A stretch of 64,000 bases of DNA from Diplosphaera chodatii (lineage: Eukaryota; Chlorophyta; Trebouxiophyceae; Prasiolales; Stichococcaceae), in NCBI GenBank assembly GCA_032358165.1, contig JAALGY010000028.1:620001-684000 (forward strand). The letters run 5' to 3'. Position 1 is the stretch's first letter. The number at the start of each line of letters is the position of its first letter. Shown piece by piece: positions 61,121-64,000 of this stretch. The translations under genes and the position numbers were made by a program. The notes under the pieces are model-generated. The model had not been told where the DNA came from, ran no database searches, and was given only the letters and a program-made list of their open reading frames with translations.

Positions 61121-61906
61121 GGCTGCTCCACCGGACCGTCCGATGCCCCGAGTCGACTGATAGTTTTGCCGCAGAGCGATCAGTGACGCTGCTGCTGTTC
61201 TGGTTCTGCTACGGTCTATCGGTATCAGCAAGGTTTCTTGTGCAGGCGTGCAGCCCTCCGATAGCGGAGGGAGCCAAACGGACAACAACACAGGTGTCAG
61301 ACAGGCTGTCAGACAGGACGCTGGTGAGTTTGATCGCCAATGCTGCGTTGGATTTCATGGCTGCTTATTCCCGCAAGCTGCCTTTCTCGGTCACGATTAG
61401 GCAATATACTGGAAGGCTGACGTGAGGTGCGGGCAACACCGCTGCATGCCTTGTAGGTCGACTTCCTAGAGTCCTCCTGGTTCCCGACCCGAATTTCGAG
61501 TGCCTAAATACGCCGGCGTGGCTCTACTTGCTCCCTGGCGGTGACGAGAGTAGCATCAATGCCTCATTGATCGTTTGCCCAGTACTAATTGCGGTCCGCT
61601 CATCGAAGTGGTATTGCATGGGCGTGCATGTCCAAGCCTCCCAGCGCTGCATTCTGCTGGTGCATCAATGATTGGTAGTCCGGCACTTATGGGCAATGTG
61701 CTCATGTGGATACACCAGGAGTGTCACTTCAGTCCATGCGTCAAACGCATCAAGCCTGCTACGCGCATTGCACAGCTGATCTGGATTGAGCTGCCGGTGC
61801 GGAAGCTGTTGAAGGCCATGCCCGAATCAACTATCGAGCAGCGGGATCGCAGCTGACAGCTGACGTTCACAGAAGCCACCAGAGGCTGCTAGGCTGCGGC
61901 CAGTAC
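61121..61906. promoter_or_regulatory. Divergent intergenic region, MORN gene / RNA methyltransferase
   Basis: About 790 bases between divergent starts. A minus-strand frame continues upstream of the MORN gene start to 61291 but reads as non-coding there. No defined motif is visible. The methyltransferase 5' end is not fixed, so an upstream exon could lie here. Confidence 0.4.
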
Positions 61907-64000
61907 ATGAAGCCCATGGCTCAGGTAGCGCCGGCCCGCCCACGGGGTGCCTCCTGGCCACATCAGCAATTGGTCTACATGCTGGAGCACTGCGCTGATC
62001 TATGCCGCGCAAGGAACCATAGGGGCGGACTCCAGAGCAGCCATGTCGCAGTGGTGCGTGCCAGCGGCCGGCGCAACAGTACAGCATGCAGCTGGGTGGC
62101 AGCGGCGACGGCAGCACAGGCATCGGCCAGACGCTCGCAGGTGCGCAGCCGTCGGCAGCAGCCAGCGCCACCAACCGATGGCGGTCCGAAGGTACTGCAG
62201 CCGGGGCAGATGCTGGAGCTGGAGTGCGACAGCCTTGCCTTCGGTGGGCAGGTGAGCTGGAAGCCCTGGATGGCACCGCATGACCGCAGGCCAAACCAGA
62301 GCTGCTGCCATGATGCAGCTGCCTGTGTAACCAAGCGGAGCTACTCGGACGTCACATGCAGCTGTGCATGACAGCACGGTCTCCAGGCTGCTGCACTTCC
62401 TGCAGGGCGTGTGCAAGCTCGCCGCCGATGGCCTGCCGCCGGAGCTGGCACACCTGCACGGCTTTGTGGTGTTCACCGCCGGCGCGCTGCCGGGCGAGCG
62501 GCTGGTCGCCCGTGTGCAGAGAGTGCAGAAAGGCAGGCCACTTCGCGCATCACAACGTGCCATCGCACCTGCAAGCATGCTCCTTCCCCGACCTGATTAC
62601 AGTTGACATATCATCTCGGGATGAGCTGTAGCTCTCACAACTGCATCACCATCCACATGCAGGCCACGCCACCGCGCACAAAGTGCGAACCGTGCGAGCC
62701 TCGCCACATGCTGCGCAACCGCCCTGCCCGCACTTCGGCCCCTGTGGCGGCTGCCAGCATCAGAACCTGCAGTACGCCGCGCAGCTGGCCGCCAAGCAGG
62801 CGCAGGTTTGGTGGCCATTCCCAGTGCAGTCAGTTTCCTTGCAGAAGCTGCAAGCCTACTCCCCTGCATGGGATTCCAAGCTGATTCCAGATGGCAACTG
62901 GTGGTTATCCCCTTGCAGGTGTCGTCAGCCCTCCAGCGCATCGCTGGTGTGACTGATATTGACACCCGCATGCATCCCATTCTGGGTGCTGCGGATCAGT
63001 ATCGCTACCGCAACACGCTGGAGGTGAGCCTGTGGGCGGATCCCTGCGCACTTGTGATTATGTGCGCAGGCAACCATGTCATCAGGTGCACATGTACGTA
63101 CACATGTGCAGCTTCCACAGCATACCGATATGATGGTGTAAGGATGTGGTCCTCGCGCTGCAGTTCTCCTTCGCCGGGCAGACGTGGGTGCCAGCAGATG
63201 ACGGCATTGGTGGACGTACAGTGTCACAGCATTCTTTGGGCTTTGTGCGCCCTGGGCATCCCAACGAGGTACACCGCTGGGATGCTAGCAATCAAGAAGT
63301 CGCTCAGCAACGACTGAGTTGCGGTGTCAGGAAAAGTGTTGCGCGGAACATGACCACTTAGTTCAGCTGGTTTTCGCCAGACCCAACCTTCACCAGCGGA
63401 TGCAACTGTGTGCATCATGCACCCGACAGCCTGTGCGCCCTGCAGATATGTACCTGTGCTTCTGACAAGCTATCAGACACGCTACCACTGTTTCTGATGC
63501 AGGTGCTGTCTATCGATGCTTGCTGGCTGCAAGATGCGACAGCCAATGACATCCTGGCAGCAGTCAAGGCTGGCATTGCTGACGCACAGCTGCAGCGGTG
63601 AGCGGTGGTGGCTTGTGCTGCAACGCCATGATGCAACACCCTGCCGCATGGGCATTTGCCATCATACTCTCCAGTGGTCTTTTGCATGGTGTCTCCAACG
63701 TCATGTCCACGTGCAGGCAAGGAGGTCCTATGCATGCAGCCGAGCGAGTCCTGCAGCGGGTGTCCATCAGACAGGTGTCTTAGAACACGCACTTGCCCGG
63801 TGCCTGCAGTCTGCTCAGGCTCCTCAGCTGCCTTCAGCAAACGTGATGGGGCCCAGCTTATTTCCTCAGCCAACATCCTCCAACAATCCACTGTGGCCAC
63901 GTACGCAGGGCAGCTGTCCTGACAGCGGCACACCGCAGCACATGGTGAACTTCACCACAGGGGCGGCGCCCGACGCCGCGGCCGCGCTGGCTCCGGTGGT
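61907..64000 (+). CDS. TrmA/RumA-type RNA 5-methyluridine methyltransferase, 3' end beyond the window
   Basis: The first in-frame ATG is 61907 (MKPMAQVAPARPRGA); a Ser/Arg/Ala-rich leader could be a plastid or mitochondrial transit peptide. A TRAM-like domain spans two exons: LQPGQMLELECDSLAFGGQ (to about 62251) and GVCKLAADGLPPELAHLHGF with TAGALPGERLVARVQ (from 62406). The Fe-S cysteine motif CPHFGPCGGCQHQNLQYAAQ follows (near 62730), then ALQRIAGVTDIDTRMHPILG, DQYRYRNTLE|FSFAGQTWVP, VSQHSLGFVRPGHPNE, VLSIDACWLQDATANDILAA and HMVNFTTGAAPDAAAALAPVV at the window end (split here across two motif lines). The catalytic Cys and SAM-binding part lie downstream. Family members methylate C5 of uridine in rRNA or tRNA using SAM. 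The step from VQRVQKG to the cysteine motif needs a GC-AG intron. Confidence 0.85.

Noticed and set aside
1..64000. CRISPR arrays, tRNA or rRNA genes, transposons, prophage
   Set aside because: None seen. The gene content and splice structure are those of a eukaryotic nuclear genome, and the only clear direct repeat is the 30-base pair in an intron.

Overview
The window is nuclear DNA from an intron-rich eukaryote, most likely a green alga (Chlorophyta, perhaps a trebouxiophyte). The evidence is dense short introns that nearly all end in TGCAG, GC-rich exons, and gene families with plant-like sequence: a GTG/GPHR-type Golgi pH regulator, a plant-type succinate/fumarate carrier, cytosolic TyrRS and two CRY-DASH flavoproteins. 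I see no operons, CRISPR arrays, tRNA or rRNA genes, or transposons. Gene models were assembled by eye from exon-like frames and GT..AG (rarely GC..AG) junctions. Some models were checked junction by junction (GPHR, carrier, ATR kinase end). Others are outlines.

Layout: 1-477 (-) is the 5' end of an unrecognised gene. 1372-9158 (-) is the meiotic helicase HFM1/MER3, divergent from an intronless palmitoyl-protein thioesterase at 9469-10518 (+). 10890-14409 (-) is CRY-DASH copy 1 with an RGG tail. 15100-21063 (-) is an 11-exon GPHR/GTG gene. Its eighth intron (15824-19040) contains a whole opposite-strand gene, an SNM1/Artemis-type nuclease (16095-18941, +). 22176-25047 (+) is CRY-DASH copy 2. 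25493-30881 (-) is a large gene I do not recognise. 32056-33910 (-) is a mitochondrial succinate/fumarate carrier. 34936-38016 (+) is a DUF2505-like lipid-binding-fold gene. 38618-40989 (-) is TyrRS, divergent from the checkpoint kinase ATR (41387-56379, +, about 15 kb). 56633-61120 (-) is a MORN-repeat/filamin-domain protein, and 61907-64000 (+) is a TrmA/RumA-type RNA m5U methyltransferase that runs off the window.

Several products act in genome maintenance: HFM1 (crossover formation), SNM1-type nuclease (crosslink or end repair), ATR (damage checkpoint) and two photolyase-family proteins. Whether this clustering is functional or chance cannot be decided from one window. The most unusual structures are the nested antisense nuclease gene and the inverted CRY-DASH pair that brackets it.
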